A stretch of 64,000 nucleotides of DNA from Pantoea sp. (GTDB lineage Bacteria > Pseudomonadota > Gammaproteobacteria > Enterobacterales > Enterobacteriaceae). This document shows, piece by piece, positions 19,303 to 30,327 of this stretch; position 1 is the first letter of the stretch, and the number at the start of each line of letters is the position of its first letter. The stretch covers positions 124,001 to 188,000 of the forward strand of contig NZ_JAPWKD010000001.1 in assembly GCF_028283705.1 (NCBI RefSeq), read 5' to 3'. The translations under genes and the position numbers were made by a program. The notes beneath the pieces are model-generated. The model was given only the letters and a program-made list of their open reading frames with translations, did no database searches and was not told the origin of the DNA.

Positions 19303-20433
19303 ATGGCGTTTCGCGTCGCGCTCAGTGCATTCTTAAGTTTAGTGGTTGCGATGGGGATTGGGCGGTTTGCTTTTACGCCGCAGGTCCCATTAATGATTCA
19401 GGACCATCAGTTGACGCTGACCAGTGCCAGCCTGGTGGCGGCACTGAATTATCTGGGGTATTTGTGCGGCTCCTTTGATGCCATGCGGGCACGCACGCGC
19501 GTCGAATGGCGCTTGCAGCTGGGAGTATGGGGCGCGGTGGTGCTGACGTTGCTCTCTGCCTGCGTATCTGGCCCATGGTTGCATGGTCTGATTCGTTTTC
19601 TTATCGGTTGTGCCAGCGGCTGGGCGATGGTACTGGTGGCGGCATGGAGTAATGAACAACTGCTGCATCATGGACGCCCGGGATTGTCAGCGGCGGTGTT
19701 TGCCGGACCGGGCACCGGGATCTTCCTCAGCGGGATGCTGGCGGTGTTGTTGCATGCCACCGGTGCCAGTGCCGCGCTGGCGTGGGGCGCGTATGGTTTA
19801 CTGGCGTTGCTGTTGATTGCGGCCATCGCCCGTTTTCTGCCACGCCAGGGCCAGCTGCATCGGCCCGAGCAGGCCCCTGCGCCGCTGGTGTTGAATGGTA
19901 ACCTGAAGCGATTGGTACTGAGTTACAGCCTGGCCGGCTTTGGTTACATTCTGCCTGCAACCTTCCTGTCGCAAATGGCGGCAGCCCGTTTCCCGCATAG
20001 CGACTTCGCCCAGTTTGTCTGGCCGGTGTTTGGCGGTGCGGCGGTCATCGGCATCCTCCTTGGCATCATGACCCGCCACTGGGGCAGCAGTCATGTCCGG
20101 CTGGCGCTGGTGTTGTGGGCGCAGGCGCTGGGCGTGATCGCCGCAAGCGTGCTGCCAGGGCTGAATGGTTTGATGATCGGGGCTGTGTTGATCGGGGGTG
20201 GTTTCCTGTGCGTGGTACAACTGACGTTGCAATATGGCCGTGAGCTGGCTCCGCAGCATACGCGTTATCTGGCCGGGCTGCTGACTACGGGCTATGCCGT
20301 TGGACAACTCGGCGGGCCATTGCTGTCGTGGGTCTCTTCTCTGCTGTGGCATCAGCTGGAACCGGCCTTATGGGTTGCCGGGGCCGGTTTACTGCTGGCG
20401 GGCGCGCTGGTATTTCGTCGTAGCGCTCCATGA
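19303..20433 (+). CDS. YbfB/YjiJ-family MFS transporter
   Basis: A 376-residue major facilitator with about twelve membrane segments. The ATG at 19303 is chosen because AGGGG lies six bases upstream; a TTG at 19267 would add 12 residues. The opening [27 protein letters not shown] is characteristic of the YbfB/YjiJ family. Substrate unknown; members are generally thought to export or import small organic compounds. It is divergent from a LysR regulator that probably controls it. Confidence 0.85.
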   Translation: MAFRVALSAFLSLVVAMGIGRFAFTPQVPLMIQDHQLTLTSASLVAALNYLGYLCGSFDAMRARTRVEWRLQLGVWGAVVLTLLSACVSGPWLHGLIRFLIGCASGWAMVLVAAWSNEQLLHHGRPGLSAAVFAGPGTGIFLSGMLAVLLHATGASAALAWGAYGLLALLLIAAIARFLPRQGQLHRPEQAPAPLVLNGNLKRLVLSYSLAGFGYILPATFLSQMAAARFPHSDFAQFVWPVFGGAAVIGILLGIMTRHWGSSHVRLALVLWAQALGVIAASVLPGLNGLMIGAVLIGGGFLCVVQLTLQYGRELAPQHTRYLAGLLTTGYAVGQLGGPLLSWVSSLLWHQLEPALWVAGAGLLLAGALVFRRSAP

Positions 20434-20557
20434 AAAGCTTTCATCTCCAATCAGATTGATTGCTGGATTAAGCGCGCGGAGTGTTTCACAATACGCGCTC
20501 AGAAATTCCCCCGCAGGCATCGACCTGCGGGCGCATCACCTGCCGGAGAAGATTACG

Positions 20558-21223
20558 ATGAGCACCTTAAGTCAGGAAGCCGCCCTGGTTCATGAAGCGC
20601 TGCTGGCGCGTGGCCTGGAAACGCCGTTACGCGCCCCGGTGCGTGAAATGGACGATGAAACCCGCAAGCGTCAGATCGCCGGTCACATGACCGAAATCAT
20701 GCAGCTGCTGAATCTTGACCTGGAAGATGACAGCCTGATGGAGACCCCTCATCGCATCGCTAAGATGTATGTGGATGAAATTTTTTCAGGTCTCGACTAC
20801 GCCAACTTCCCCAAAATCACCGTTATCGAAAACAAGATGAAGGTTGATGAAATGGTGACGGTACGTGATATCACCCTGACCAGCACCTGCGAACATCACT
20901 TCGTGATCATCGATGGTAAAGCTACCGTGGCTTACATCCCGAAAGATAAAGTGATTGGCTTGTCGAAAATCAACCGCATTGTGCAGTTCTTTGCCCAGCG
21001 TCCGCAGGTGCAGGAGCGTCTGACCCAGCAGGTGCTGATTGCGTTGCAGACGCTGCTTGGCACCAACAATGTGGCAGTGTCGATTGATGCGGTGCATTAC
21101 TGTGTCAAAGCGCGCGGTGTGAAAGATGCCACCAGCGCCACCACGACCACTTCATTAGGTGGCCTGTTTAAATCCAGCCAGAATACCCGTCAGGAGTTTC
21201 TGCGCGCGGTACGTCATAACTAA
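20558..21223 (+). CDS. folE: GTP cyclohydrolase I FolE
   Basis: A 221-residue enzyme that converts GTP to 7,8-dihydroneopterin triphosphate, the first step of folate synthesis. The ATG at 20558 follows CCGGAGAAG. The upstream open frame is discarded because it overlaps the MFS gene and the product would be 88 residues too long. The zinc ligands Cys111 and His114 in STCEHHF and the later Cys in HYCVKARG are present. Followed by a terminator and yeiB, as in E. coli folE-yeiB-galS. Confidence 0.96.
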   Translation: MSTLSQEAALVHEALLARGLETPLRAPVREMDDETRKRQIAGHMTEIMQLLNLDLEDDSLMETPHRIAKMYVDEIFSGLDYANFPKITVIENKMKVDEMVTVRDITLTSTCEHHFVIIDGKATVAYIPKDKVIGLSKINRIVQFFAQRPQVQERLTQQVLIALQTLLGTNNVAVSIDAVHYCVKARGVKDATSATTTTSLGGLFKSSQNTRQEFLRAVRHN

Positions 21224-21232
21224 GACTGTTTG

Positions 21233-21256
21233 GGGCGGCGTTTGCCGCCCGTTTTC
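21233..21256 (+). terminator. Terminator or attenuator between folE and yeiB
   Basis: GGGCGGC (21233-21239) pairs with GCCGCCC (21244-21250) around GTTT and is followed by GTTTTC. The U-run is short, so read-through into yeiB is plausible. Confidence 0.6.
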
Positions 21257-21277
21257 ATTTTTCCCTCAGGACACCCG

Positions 21278-22432
21278 ATGCAACGCTATCTCGCGCTGGA
21301 TTTCATTCGTGGTTGCGCCATTCTCGGCATTCTGCTGTTAAACATTGTTGGCTTCGGCTTGCCATCGGCGGCGTATCTCAATCCGGCATGGCAGGGCGAG
21401 ATTTCGTTGTCTGACGCCTGGACCTGGGCGGTGATGGACGGTCTGGCGCAACTCAAATTCCTCACGCTGTTCGCGTTACTGTTTGGTGCCGGGCTGCATA
21501 TGCAGATTCCGCGCGGCAGCCGCTGGATTTCGGCGCGTCTGTCGTTGCTGGTGCTGTTGGGTTTGATCCATGCGCTGTTTTTCTGGGAAGGGGATATCCT
21601 GCTGGATTATGGCCTGATTGGTCTGGTTATCTGGCGGATGTTACGTGAAGTGCCCTCGAACCGCGCATTATTACAAACCGGCGCGCTACTGTATCTGGTG
21701 GGGTGCGGCGTGCTGCTGGTGTTTGGTGCGATTTCCTCGCCGCAACCCAGCCGTTCCTGGTTGCCGGGTGTGGCCGATCTCCAGTATGAACGCTACTGGA
21801 AGCTGTTGGGGGGCTGGGAAGCGGTGCAGAACCGCCTTGATCATCTTTCTTCCAGCCTGATGGCGCTGGCCTCGCAATATGGCTGGCAGCTGGCGGGCCT
21901 GATGCTGATTGGTGCTGCGTTGATGCGTACCGGCTGGTTGAGCGGGCAATTCAGCGTGCAGCATTATCGCCGCGCGGCTGTGATATTGCTGAGCGTGGGC
22001 TGGCTGATCGCCATTCCAGGTATCATCGGGCAGTGGCATCTTGGCTGGGATTTCATCTGGAGCGGATTTTATTTGCAGGTACCGCGTGATGTCGCCAGCC
22101 CGTTTCTCAGCCTCGGTTATGCCGCGCTGTGCCTCGGCTTTTGGCCACAGATTGCCGCAACGCGTATCAGTTTCGCCATTCAGTGCGTCGGGCGGATGGC
22201 GTTGAGTAACTACCTGCTGCAAACGCTGATCTGCACCACGCTGTTTTATCGTTTCGGTCTGTTTATGAAGTATGACCGCCTGCAATTGCTGGTCTTTGTT
22301 CCCCCTGTGTGGCTGGTTAACATCCTGTTTTCCGTGCTGTGGCTGCGCCGGTTCCGCCAGGGACCCATGGAGTGGTTATGGCGCAAACTGACGGCATTAG
22401 CGGCGGGTAAATCGCGTAACGCGATCCAGTAA
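21278..22432 (+). CDS. yeiB: DUF418-family membrane protein YeiB
   Basis: A 384-residue inner-membrane protein, one residue short of E. coli YeiB. The ATG at 21278 is preferred over an ATG at 21230 that lies within the hairpin region; CAGGAC precedes it. About ten hydrophobic segments are visible. The N-terminal LDFIRGCAILGILLLN block and the C-terminal DUF418 signature (VGRMALSNYLLQTLICT, ...FRQGPMEWLWR) are conserved. Function unknown; the family resembles membrane acyltransferases in its opening motif. Confidence 0.92.
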   Translation: MQRYLALDFIRGCAILGILLLNIVGFGLPSAAYLNPAWQGEISLSDAWTWAVMDGLAQLKFLTLFALLFGAGLHMQIPRGSRWISARLSLLVLLGLIHALFFWEGDILLDYGLIGLVIWRMLREVPSNRALLQTGALLYLVGCGVLLVFGAISSPQPSRSWLPGVADLQYERYWKLLGGWEAVQNRLDHLSSSLMALASQYGWQLAGLMLIGAALMRTGWLSGQFSVQHYRRAAVILLSVGWLIAIPGIIGQWHLGWDFIWSGFYLQVPRDVASPFLSLGYAALCLGFWPQIAATRISFAIQCVGRMALSNYLLQTLICTTLFYRFGLFMKYDRLQLLVFVPPVWLVNILFSVLWLRRFRQGPMEWLWRKLTALAAGKSRNAIQ

Positions 22433-22467
22433 GATAATGACGGCCATCACAAAGGTTGCAGAATTGT

Positions 22468-22483
22468 ATGTAACCGTTTTCAT
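22468..22483. promoter_or_regulatory. GalR/GalS-type operator upstream of galS
   Basis: ATGTAACCGTTTTCAT matches the gal operator pattern GTGnAAnCGnTTnCAC at the core positions. It is repeated almost exactly at 23614, upstream of mglB. It lies about 95 bases before the galS start, consistent with autoregulation. Confidence 0.65.
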
Positions 22484-22486
22484 TCG

Positions 22487-22502
22487 TGTGACGTAATTCA
22501 CG
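22487..22502. promoter_or_regulatory. CRP site upstream of galS
   Basis: TGTGA-CGTAAT-TCACG matches the CRP consensus TGTGA-N6-TCACA at nine of ten positions. It is next to the GalS operator, the same pairing seen in front of mglB. Confidence 0.75.
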
Positions 22503-22578
22503 CTGCATCCCCAGAGGCCCTGACAGAATAGCGCCGTTACGCGCACCAGGCGCATTTTCTCCTCTGTGGAACAGCTGC

Positions 22579-23619
22579 ATGATAACGATTCGTGATGTCG
22601 CCCGTCAGGCCGGCGTGTCGGTAGCCACCGTCTCGCGTGTGCTCAATAACAGCAGTGCCGTTACCGCGGATACCCGCGAAGCCGTACTCCAGGCGGTGGA
22701 TACGCTGGGTTACCGGCCTAATGCCAATGCTCAGGCACTGGCAACTCAGGTCAGCGATACCATTGGCGTTGTCGTCATGGATGTCTCCGACCCCTTTTTT
22801 GGTGCGCTGGTGAAATCGGTAGATACCGTTGCTCAGCGCATGCAAAAACATGTGTTGATCAGCAACTCCTGGCATCTGGAAGAGAAAGAACGTCATGCCA
22901 TTGAGGTGCTGATCCGCCAGCGTTGCAACGCGCTGGTGGTTCACGCGAAAACGCTTTCAGACGCCGAACTGGCGCATTTCCTCGAACAGGTTCCTGGTAT
23001 GGTACTGATAAATCGTACTATTCCGGGTTTTGAACACCGTTGCGTCTGTCTCGATAACGTAACCGGTGCGCTGGTTGCTACGCGCATGTTGTTACAACAG
23101 GGGCATCAACGCATTGGTTTTCTCAGCTCCAGTCACCCGATTGAAGATGTGGCCCAGCGACGTGAAGGCTGGCTGCAGGCCCTGGCAGAGCAGGGGATCC
23201 GTCCACCGGAAAGCTGGGTCGCCCAGGCCGAGCCGGATATGCAGGGCGGTGAGGCGGCCATGGTAGAGTTACTGGGACGTAACCAACATTTAACCGCCGT
23301 ATTTTCCTACAACGATGGCATGGCCGCAGGCGCGCTCACTGCGTTGAAAGACAATGGTATTCAGGTGCCACAGCATTTCTCCGTCATCGGTTTTGATGAC
23401 ATACCCATCTCACGTTATACCGATCCACAGTTAACGACTGTGCGTTATCCCATTGTTTCTATGGCGAAACTGGCCACCGAGCTGGCGCTGAAAGGTGCCG
23501 CCGGGGAACTGGATCCGCATGCGACCCATTGCTTTATGCCGACGCTGGTACGCCGCCATTCGGTGGCCCAGCGGCAAAATGTGGAGTCTGTCACTAATTC
23601 AGGCGATGGGGCTGTGTAA
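22579..23619 (+). CDS. galS: Galactose isorepressor GalS
   Basis: A 346-residue LacI/GalR-family repressor. The N-terminal helix-turn-helix reads [22 protein letters not shown] (residues 3-24); a periplasmic-binding-protein-like sugar domain follows. It sits between yeiB and mglB as in E. coli, where GalS represses mglBAC and its own gene and is relieved by galactose or fucose. Operators of matching sequence flank it on both sides. The downstream operator overlaps its stop codon. Confidence 0.94.
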   Translation: MITIRDVARQAGVSVATVSRVLNNSSAVTADTREAVLQAVDTLGYRPNANAQALATQVSDTIGVVVMDVSDPFFGALVKSVDTVAQRMQKHVLISNSWHLEEKERHAIEVLIRQRCNALVVHAKTLSDAELAHFLEQVPGMVLINRTIPGFEHRCVCLDNVTGALVATRMLLQQGHQRIGFLSSSHPIEDVAQRREGWLQALAEQGIRPPESWVAQAEPDMQGGEAAMVELLGRNQHLTAVFSYNDGMAAGALTALKDNGIQVPQHFSVIGFDDIPISRYTDPQLTTVRYPIVSMAKLATELALKGAAGELDPHATHCFMPTLVRRHSVAQRQNVESVTNSGDGAV

Positions 23620-23629
23620 CCGTTTTCAA
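23614..23629. promoter_or_regulatory. GalR/GalS-type operator upstream of mglB, overlapping the galS stop codon
   Basis: GTGTAACCGTTTTCAA shares 14 of 16 bases with the site at 22468. Its bases 23617-23619 are also the TAA stop of galS. The rest of the 280-base leader up to mglB (23648-23926) shows no convincing gene. Confidence 0.68.
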
Positions 23630-23631
23630 TC

Positions 23632-23647
23632 TGTGATTGTATTCACA
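23632..23647. promoter_or_regulatory. CRP site of the mglBAC promoter
   Basis: TGTGA-TTGTAT-TCACA is a perfect match to the CRP half-sites, two bases downstream of the GalS operator. It predicts cAMP-CRP activation of galactose transport. Confidence 0.85.
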
Positions 23648-23926
23648 GTTAATTAACATGCCGATCACTATGATGGCAGCGTCTTACCGGACTGAAACAT
23701 TATGTAACGCCGGGTTTTCCTTCCCCGACATGGTTTCAGCAGCCGATTGAAATGGTTCACAACATTCTTCAGGAAGCGGTTACGCACAGGGAAGTCAGGA
23801 AAACGGTGGTGGTTTGGCTTTGAGCTTGATGCATCCGCCCCACCAGAGAGTTTCAACCGACTGCGCTGTCTGCCACAGAGCAGCATGGCGCGATGAAATA
23901 CCCTGCATAAAAAAACCGGAGATACC

Positions 23927-24922
23927 ATGAATAAGAAGGTTTTCACGCTCACAGCACTGGTTGCCAGCATGATGTTTGGTGCGACGGCTCACGCCGCAGA
24001 TGCACGCATTGGCGTCACCATTTACAAATATGACGACAATTTTATGTCCATGGTGCGTAAGGACATTGAGAGTGAAGCGAAGAAAATTGGTGGCGTACAG
24101 CTGCTGATGAATGACTCGCAGAATGACCAGTCAAAACAGAACGATCAGATTGACGTGCTGATGGCTAAAGGCGTGAAAGCGCTGGCGATCAACCTGGTAG
24201 ACCCGGCTGCTGCCGCAGTGGTCATTGATAAAGCAAAAGCCAATGATGTGCCGGTGGTGTTCTTTAACAAAGAACCGAACGCCAAAGTGCTGGCCAGCTA
24301 TGACAAAGCCTACTACGTGGGTACCGACTCTAAAGAGTCCGGTGTTATCCAGGGCAAACTGATTGAGAAACACTGGAAAGCCACCCCGGCATGGGATCTG
24401 AACAAAGACGGCGAAATTCAGTATGTCCTGCTGAAAGGTGAACCGGGCCATCCGGATGCTGAAGCCCGTACGAAATACGTTATCGATACCCTGAACAAAG
24501 ACGGCATCAAAACGCAGCAGTTAGCGATGGATACCGCGATGTGGGATACCGCACAGGCGAAAGACAAAATGGACGCCTGGCTGTCAGGCCCGAATGCGAA
24601 GAAAATCGAAGTGGTTATCGCTAACAACGACGCCATGGCAATGGGTGCGGTAGAAGCACTGAAAGCGCACAACATGACCTCTATCCCGGTGTTCGGTGTT
24701 GATGCCCTGCCAGAAGCGCTGGCGCTGATCAAATCTGGCGCACTGGCCGGTACCGTGCTGAACGATGCGGAAAACCAGGCAAAAGCGACGCTGGATATGG
24801 CGAAAAACCTGGCTGATGGTAAGCCAGCAACTGAAGGCACTAACTTCAAGATGGTTGATAAGATCGTTCGCGTTCCTTATGTACCGGTAGATAAAGATAA
24901 TCTGTCTCAGTTTGTGAAGTAA
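23927..24922 (+). CDS. mglB: Galactose/glucose-binding periplasmic protein MglB
   Basis: A 331-residue periplasmic binding protein. The Sec signal peptide ends at AHA-AD (cleavage after residue 23) and the mature protein starts [18 protein letters not shown]. It delivers galactose or glucose to MglAC and, in E. coli, to the chemoreceptor Trg. The C-terminal half carries the sugar-contact blocks [14 protein letters not shown] and [11 protein letters not shown]. The calcium-binding loop DLNKDGEIQ is intact. CCGGAG precedes the start. A stable hairpin after the stop separates it from mglA. Confidence 0.96.
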   Translation: MNKKVFTLTALVASMMFGATAHAADARIGVTIYKYDDNFMSMVRKDIESEAKKIGGVQLLMNDSQNDQSKQNDQIDVLMAKGVKALAINLVDPAAAAVVIDKAKANDVPVVFFNKEPNAKVLASYDKAYYVGTDSKESGVIQGKLIEKHWKATPAWDLNKDGEIQYVLLKGEPGHPDAEARTKYVIDTLNKDGIKTQQLAMDTAMWDTAQAKDKMDAWLSGPNAKKIEVVIANNDAMAMGAVEALKAHNMTSIPVFGVDALPEALALIKSGALAGTVLNDAENQAKATLDMAKNLADGKPATEGTNFKMVDKIVRVPYVPVDKDNLSQFVK

Positions 24923-24931
24923 TCCGTCCCG

Positions 24932-24952
24932 GGCGCGGCATTACGCCGCGCC
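24932..24952 (+). terminator. Intercistronic stem-loop between mglB and mglA
   Basis: GGCGCGGC (24932-24939) pairs with GCCGCGCC (24945-24952) around ATTAC, ten bases after the mglB stop. There is no long U-run, so it more likely stabilises the abundant mglB message and lowers mglAC expression than terminates fully. Confidence 0.65.
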
Positions 24953-24992
24953 TTATTGCATCTGACCAACGCTTTTTTTAGCCAGGTAAATT

Positions 24993-26513
24993 ATGGCCAG
25001 TGATAATCCGACCACACAGCGTGAATATCTGCTGGAGATGACGAATGTCTCGAAATCATTTCCAGGGGTTAAAGCCTTAGATAATGTGAATTTAAAAGTG
25101 CGGCCTCACTCGGTTCACGCATTGATGGGTGAAAACGGAGCCGGCAAATCCACATTATTAAAATGTCTGTTTGGGATTTATAAAAAGGATACGGGGAGCA
25201 TCCTGTTTCAGGGTGAAGAAATTGATTACAAAAGCTCCAAAGAAGCGCTGGAAAATGGCGTATCGATGGTGCATCAGGAATTAAACCTGGTTCTGCAACG
25301 CAGCGTAATGGATAACATGTGGCTTGGCCGCTATCCACGCAAAGGCGTATTTGTCGATCAGGATAAAATGTATCGCGATACTAAAGCGATCTTTGAAGAG
25401 CTGGATATTGATATTGATCCGCGCGATAAGGTTGCCAATCTGTCTGTTTCGCAGATGCAGATGATTGAAATCGCCAAAGCTTTTTCCTATGACGCCAAAA
25501 TCGTTATTATGGATGAGCCAACGTCGTCGTTGACGGAAAAAGAGGTTAATCATCTTTTTACTATTATTCGGAAGTTGAAAGATCGTGGCTGCGGTATTGT
25601 GTATATCTCGCATAAGATGGAAGAAATTTTCCAGCTGTGTGATGAGATCACCATCCTGCGCGACGGACAATGGATTACTACCCAGCCGCTGGAAGGGCTG
25701 GATATGGATAAGATCATCGCCATGATGGTTGGCCGTTCACTCAACCAGCGCTTCCCGGACAAAATTAACGTACCGGGTGAAGTGATTCTGGAAGTGCGTC
25801 ATTTGACATCGCTGCGCCAGCCGTCGATTCGCGATATCTCGTTTGATCTGCATAAAGGTGAAATTCTTGGCATTGCCGGGCTGGTGGGGGCTAAGCGTAC
25901 TGATATCGTCGAGACCCTGTTTGGTATTCGCGAGAAATCAGGCGGCACTATTAAGCTGCATGGCAAAGCGATTAATAACCACAGTGCGAATGAAGCGATT
26001 AACCACGGTTTTGCCCTGGTAACGGAAGAACGGCGTTCCACCGGTATTTATGCTTACCTCGATATTGGTTTTAACTCACTTATTTCCAATATCAGAAAGT
26101 ATAAAAACAATATGGGACTGCTGGACAATAAACGGATGAAAAGCGATACCCAATGGGTGATTGATGCGATGCGGGTGAAAACTCCGGGCCATCATACACA
26201 AATTGGATCGCTCTCTGGCGGTAACCAGCAAAAGGTGATTATTGGTCGCTGGTTATTAACTCAGCCGGAAATTCTGATGCTGGATGAACCGACTCGTGGT
26301 ATTGACGTCGGGGCAAAATTCGAAATTTACCAGCTGATTGCCGAGCTGGCGAAGAAAGAAAAAGGCATCATTATTATCTCTTCTGAAATGCCAGAACTGT
26401 TGGGCATTACCGATCGCATTCTGGTGATGAGTAATGGACAGGTAGCGGGCATTGTTGATACTAAAACGACCTCGCAGAATGAAATCCTGCGTTTAGCGTC
26501 ATTACACCTTTAA
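24993..26513 (+). CDS. mglA: Galactose/methyl galactoside ABC transporter ATPase MglA
   Basis: A 506-residue tandem ABC ATPase. The first domain has Walker [10 protein letters not shown] (about 47-55), LSVSQMQM as signature and [12 protein letters not shown] as Walker B. The second domain has the degenerate loop GLVGAKRTD in place of Walker A, signature LSGGNQQK and Walker [13 protein letters not shown]. That asymmetry is normal for MglA/RbsA-type proteins. It pairs with MglC at the inner membrane and is followed by mglC after 18 bases. Confidence 0.96.
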   Translation: MASDNPTTQREYLLEMTNVSKSFPGVKALDNVNLKVRPHSVHALMGENGAGKSTLLKCLFGIYKKDTGSILFQGEEIDYKSSKEALENGVSMVHQELNLVLQRSVMDNMWLGRYPRKGVFVDQDKMYRDTKAIFEELDIDIDPRDKVANLSVSQMQMIEIAKAFSYDAKIVIMDEPTSSLTEKEVNHLFTIIRKLKDRGCGIVYISHKMEEIFQLCDEITILRDGQWITTQPLEGLDMDKIIAMMVGRSLNQRFPDKINVPGEVILEVRHLTSLRQPSIRDISFDLHKGEILGIAGLVGAKRTDIVETLFGIREKSGGTIKLHGKAINNHSANEAINHGFALVTEERRSTGIYAYLDIGFNSLISNIRKYKNNMGLLDNKRMKSDTQWVIDAMRVKTPGHHTQIGSLSGGNQQKVIIGRWLLTQPEILMLDEPTRGIDVGAKFEIYQLIAELAKKEKGIIIISSEMPELLGITDRILVMSNGQVAGIVDTKTTSQNEILRLASLHL

Positions 26514-26531
26514 TGAAGCAAGGGCTTTAAC

Positions 26532-27542
26532 ATGAAAGCGACTACTAAAAAGAATGCGCTAACCTGGTTAAAAGAGGGCGGCATTTATGTTGTCCTGTTG
26601 GTACTGCTGGCTATTATTATTTTCCAGGATCCGACATTTTTAAGTTTAATGAACCTGAGTAATATTCTGACCCAGTCATCAGTGCGTATTATTATCGCAC
26701 TCGGTGTGGCCGGGTTAATTGTTACCCAGGGTACTGACCTGTCGGCAGGGCGTCAGGTGGGTCTGGCGGCGGTGGTGGCGGCAACCTTGTTGCAGGCCAT
26801 GGATAACGCCAACAAAGTCTTCCCGCATCTGGATACCGTGCCGATTCCGCTGGTGATTCTGACGGTGTGCATCATTGGTGGCATCATCGGTCTGGTGAAC
26901 GGCGTGATCATCGCCTATCTGAAAGTGACGCCATTTATCACCACCCTGGGTACCATGATTATCGTTTACGGCATTAACTCGCTGTACTACGACTTTGTCG
27001 GTGCATCGCCGATTGCGGGTTTTGATGCTGGCTTCTCGAAATTTGCCCAGGGCTTCTTCCGCTTTGGTGATTTCAAACTGTCGTACATCACCTTCTACGC
27101 GATTATCGCCATCATCTTCGTCTGGATCCTGTGGAACAAAACGCGCTTCGGTAAAAACATCTTTGCTATCGGGGGTAACCCGGAAGCCGCGAAAGTTTCC
27201 GGTGTTAACGTGCCGCTGAACCTGATTCTGGTATATGCGCTGTCCGGGGTGTTCTATGCCTTTGGTGGGATGCTGGAAGCGGGGCGTATCGGCAGTGCGA
27301 CCAACAACCTCGGCTTTATGTATGAACTGGATGCGATTGCGGCCTGCGTGGTCGGCGGTGTCTCCTTCGCCGGTGGGGTGGGTACGGTCGCAGGTGTGGT
27401 GACCGGTGTGATCATCTTCACCGTCATCAACTACGGTCTGACCTATATCGGCGTGAACCCTTACTGGCAGTACATCATCAAGGGCGGCATCATCATCTTC
27501 GCCGTGGCGCTGGACTCGCTGAAATACGCCCGTAAAAAGTAA
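26532..27542 (+). CDS. mglC: Galactose/methyl galactoside ABC transporter permease MglC
   Basis: A 336-residue BPD_transp_2-family permease with eight to ten hydrophobic segments. The coupling region with FAIGGNPEAAKVSGVNV is conserved, and the length equals E. coli MglC. Last gene of mglBAC; a two-hairpin region follows its stop. Confidence 0.95.
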   Translation: MKATTKKNALTWLKEGGIYVVLLVLLAIIIFQDPTFLSLMNLSNILTQSSVRIIIALGVAGLIVTQGTDLSAGRQVGLAAVVAATLLQAMDNANKVFPHLDTVPIPLVILTVCIIGGIIGLVNGVIIAYLKVTPFITTLGTMIIVYGINSLYYDFVGASPIAGFDAGFSKFAQGFFRFGDFKLSYITFYAIIAIIFVWILWNKTRFGKNIFAIGGNPEAAKVSGVNVPLNLILVYALSGVFYAFGGMLEAGRIGSATNNLGFMYELDAIAACVVGGVSFAGGVGTVAGVVTGVIIFTVINYGLTYIGVNPYWQYIIKGGIIIFAVALDSLKYARKK

Positions 27543-27559
27543 CGTTCTTATCTGTGCAT

Positions 27560-27617
27560 GGGTCACCATCAATGGTGACCCTGCCGTTTTGCAGGGTCGG
27601 GATTTATCCCGACCTTT

Positions 27618-27619
<2 letters not shown>
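27560..27619. terminator. Double hairpin and terminator between convergent mglC and sanA
   Basis: GGGTCACCAT-ca-ATGGTGACCC (27560-27581) forms a first stem. GGTCGGGA (27595-27602) with TCCCGACC (27607-27614) and TTTTT forms a classical terminator for mglBAC. The second stem overlaps the end of sanA on the other strand. Confidence 0.8.
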
Positions 27620-28373
<754 letters not shown>

Positions 28374-28472
28374 TCAAGGCTACTTGAGGCCTCTGCGGGA
28401 AGCAAGTTAACGCCAGTCAGCTGGTGTTTTTTTGCGCATTGCCGGGCGGATTTGCCCGGCAATTAACCTCAA

Positions 28473-30170
28473 TCAGATTGAGGTACGGCGGTAGTGACGA
28501 TACTGCGGTAGCCAGAAGTTGTTATTGATGGCCCTGGACAGCACATCTTCCGAGGTGACCACGGCAACACCAGCCAGCTGTGCGGCTTTACCCACTTCCA
28601 TGGCGATCACTTTGGAGACGCCCTGGATATCCTTGATTTCCGGCAGCACCGGGCCTTCGCCGTCATTCACCAGTGGTGAACAATCGGCTAAAGCACGGCT
28701 GGCGGTCATCAGCATGGTATCAGTAACGCGTGAGGCGCCAGAGGCGATCACACCCAAACCAATGCCCGGGAAGATGTAGGAGTTGTTGCACTGGGCAATC
28801 GGATAGATTTTGCCTTTCCAGCTAACCGGTGCAAACGGGCTACCGGTTGCCACCAGCGCGGCACCATCGGTCCAGGCGATAATATCCGCCGGGGTGGCTT
28901 CCACGCGTGAGGTGGGGTTTGACAGCGGCATCACAATCGGACGTTTACAGTGTTTGTTCATCTCACGGATGATCTCTTCTGTGAACAGGCCCGGCTGACC
29001 GGAAACACCGATCAGGATGTCCGGTTTAGCGTTGCGCACCACATCCAGCAGGGAAATGGAATCACTGGTGATATCCCACGCTTTCAGGTTGTCGCTCTTC
29101 TGCACCAGACGGCTCTGGAAATCGAGCAGGTTCGGCAGTTTATCAGTCAGCAGACCAAAACGATCCACCATCAGCACGCGGGCACGCGCTTCGTCATCGC
29201 TCAGGCCTTCTGATTTCATCTGCGCGATGATCTGCTCGGCGATACCACAACCGGCAGAACCGGCACCAAGGAACACCACTTTTTGCTCGCACAGGCGGCT
29301 GCCCGCAGCGCGGCTGGCGGCAATCAGCGTACCGACGGTCACGGCTGCGGTGCCCTGGATGTCATCGTTAAAACAGCAGATCTCATCACGATAACGCTCC
29401 AGCAGCGGCATGGCATTTTTCTGCGCAAAGTCTTCAAATTGCAGCAGCACTTTCGGCCAGCGACGTTTCACCGCCTGGATAAATTCGTTAACGAATTCTT
29501 CGTACTCTTCACCCGAGATACGCGGATGACGCCAGCCCATGTACAGCGGGTCATTCAGCAGTTGCTGGTTGTTGGTACCCACATCCAGCACCACGGGCAG
29601 GGTGTAAGCCGGGCTGATGCCGCCACAGGCGGTATACAGCGAAAGTTTACCGATCGGAATCCCCATACCGCCGATACCCAGGTCGCCAAGACCAAGGATA
29701 CGCTCGCCGTCGGTTACCACAATCACCTTCACGTTCTGTTTGGTGGCGTTTTGCAGCATGTCTTCGATGCGATCGCGGTTGTTATAGGAAATAAATACGC
29801 CGCGCGCACGACGATAAATCTCAGAAAAGTGTTCACAGGCGGCACCGACCGTCGGGGTATAGATAATCGGCATCATCTCTTCCAGATGATTGTCCAGCAG
29901 GCGGTAGAACAGGGTTTCGTTGGTGTCCTGGATATTGCGCAGGTAAACGTGTTTGTCGTTATTGTTCTTGAAATCCTGGAATTGACGCCATGCACGTTCG
30001 GCCTGTTCTTCAATGGTTTCAACTGCTTCGGGTAGCAGGCCATTGAGATTGAACTCATTACGTTCTTCGAGGGAGAAGGCGCTGCCTTTATTCAACAGCG
30101 GAAATTCCAGCAGGATCGGACCGGCATAAGGAATATACAGCGGACGTTTACTTTCGTACTCGAGTTCCAT
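28473..30170 (-). CDS. maeA: NAD-dependent malic enzyme MaeA
   Basis: A 565-residue malic enzyme, equal in length to E. coli SfcA/MaeA. It decarboxylates malate to pyruvate and CO2 with NAD. Recognisable blocks are [37 protein letters not shown] (substrate region), [17 protein letters not shown] (catalytic and metal region) and [13 protein letters not shown] (NAD fold). In E. coli maeA is elsewhere, so its place between sanA and cdd is a local rearrangement. A GC-rich hairpin at 28441-28460 lies just past its stop without a clear U-run. Confidence 0.95.
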   Translation of the reverse strand: MELEYESKRPLYIPYAGPILLEFPLLNKGSAFSLEERNEFNLNGLLPEAVETIEEQAERAWRQFQDFKNNNDKHVYLRNIQDTNETLFYRLLDNHLEEMMPIIYTPTVGAACEHFSEIYRRARGVFISYNNRDRIEDMLQNATKQNVKVIVVTDGERILGLGDLGIGGMGIPIGKLSLYTACGGISPAYTLPVVLDVGTNNQQLLNDPLYMGWRHPRISGEEYEEFVNEFIQAVKRRWPKVLLQFEDFAQKNAMPLLERYRDEICCFNDDIQGTAAVTVGTLIAASRAAGSRLCEQKVVFLGAGSAGCGIAEQIIAQMKSEGLSDDEARARVLMVDRFGLLTDKLPNLLDFQSRLVQKSDNLKAWDITSDSISLLDVVRNAKPDILIGVSGQPGLFTEEIIREMNKHCKRPIVMPLSNPTSRVEATPADIIAWTDGAALVATGSPFAPVSWKGKIYPIAQCNNSYIFPGIGLGVIASGASRVTDTMLMTASRALADCSPLVNDGEGPVLPEIKDIQGVSKVIAMEVGKAAQLAGVAVVTSEDVLSRAINNNFWLPQYRHYRRTSI

Positions 30171-30327
30171 GCAGTTTTTGCTCCGGTTGCAGTGTTTTCT
30201 GGCGTGTCGCCGGGAAAGGTAACGCCAGACTTTCTTATTGTGAAGTGATTTCTGGCGCCAGATCCTATGAAATTTCCTGCAGATGTACAGCTTTTGTTAA
30301 TAAAAGGTCACAAAAGCGGTAAAAGGA

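Noticed and set aside
23668-23970. 100-codon minus ORF across the mglB leader
   Set aside because: It overlaps the mglB signal-peptide coding region, has no ribosome-binding site and no similarity I recognise.
24993-26513. Broken Walker A in the second half of MglA as a sign of decay
   Set aside because: GLVGAKRTD is the normal degenerate loop in MglA-type sugar ATPases, so it is not a defect.
29283-30035. 250-codon ORF antisense to maeA
   Set aside because: It lies wholly opposite a well-conserved enzyme gene. The translation looks like reversed GC-rich coding sequence with no family motif.
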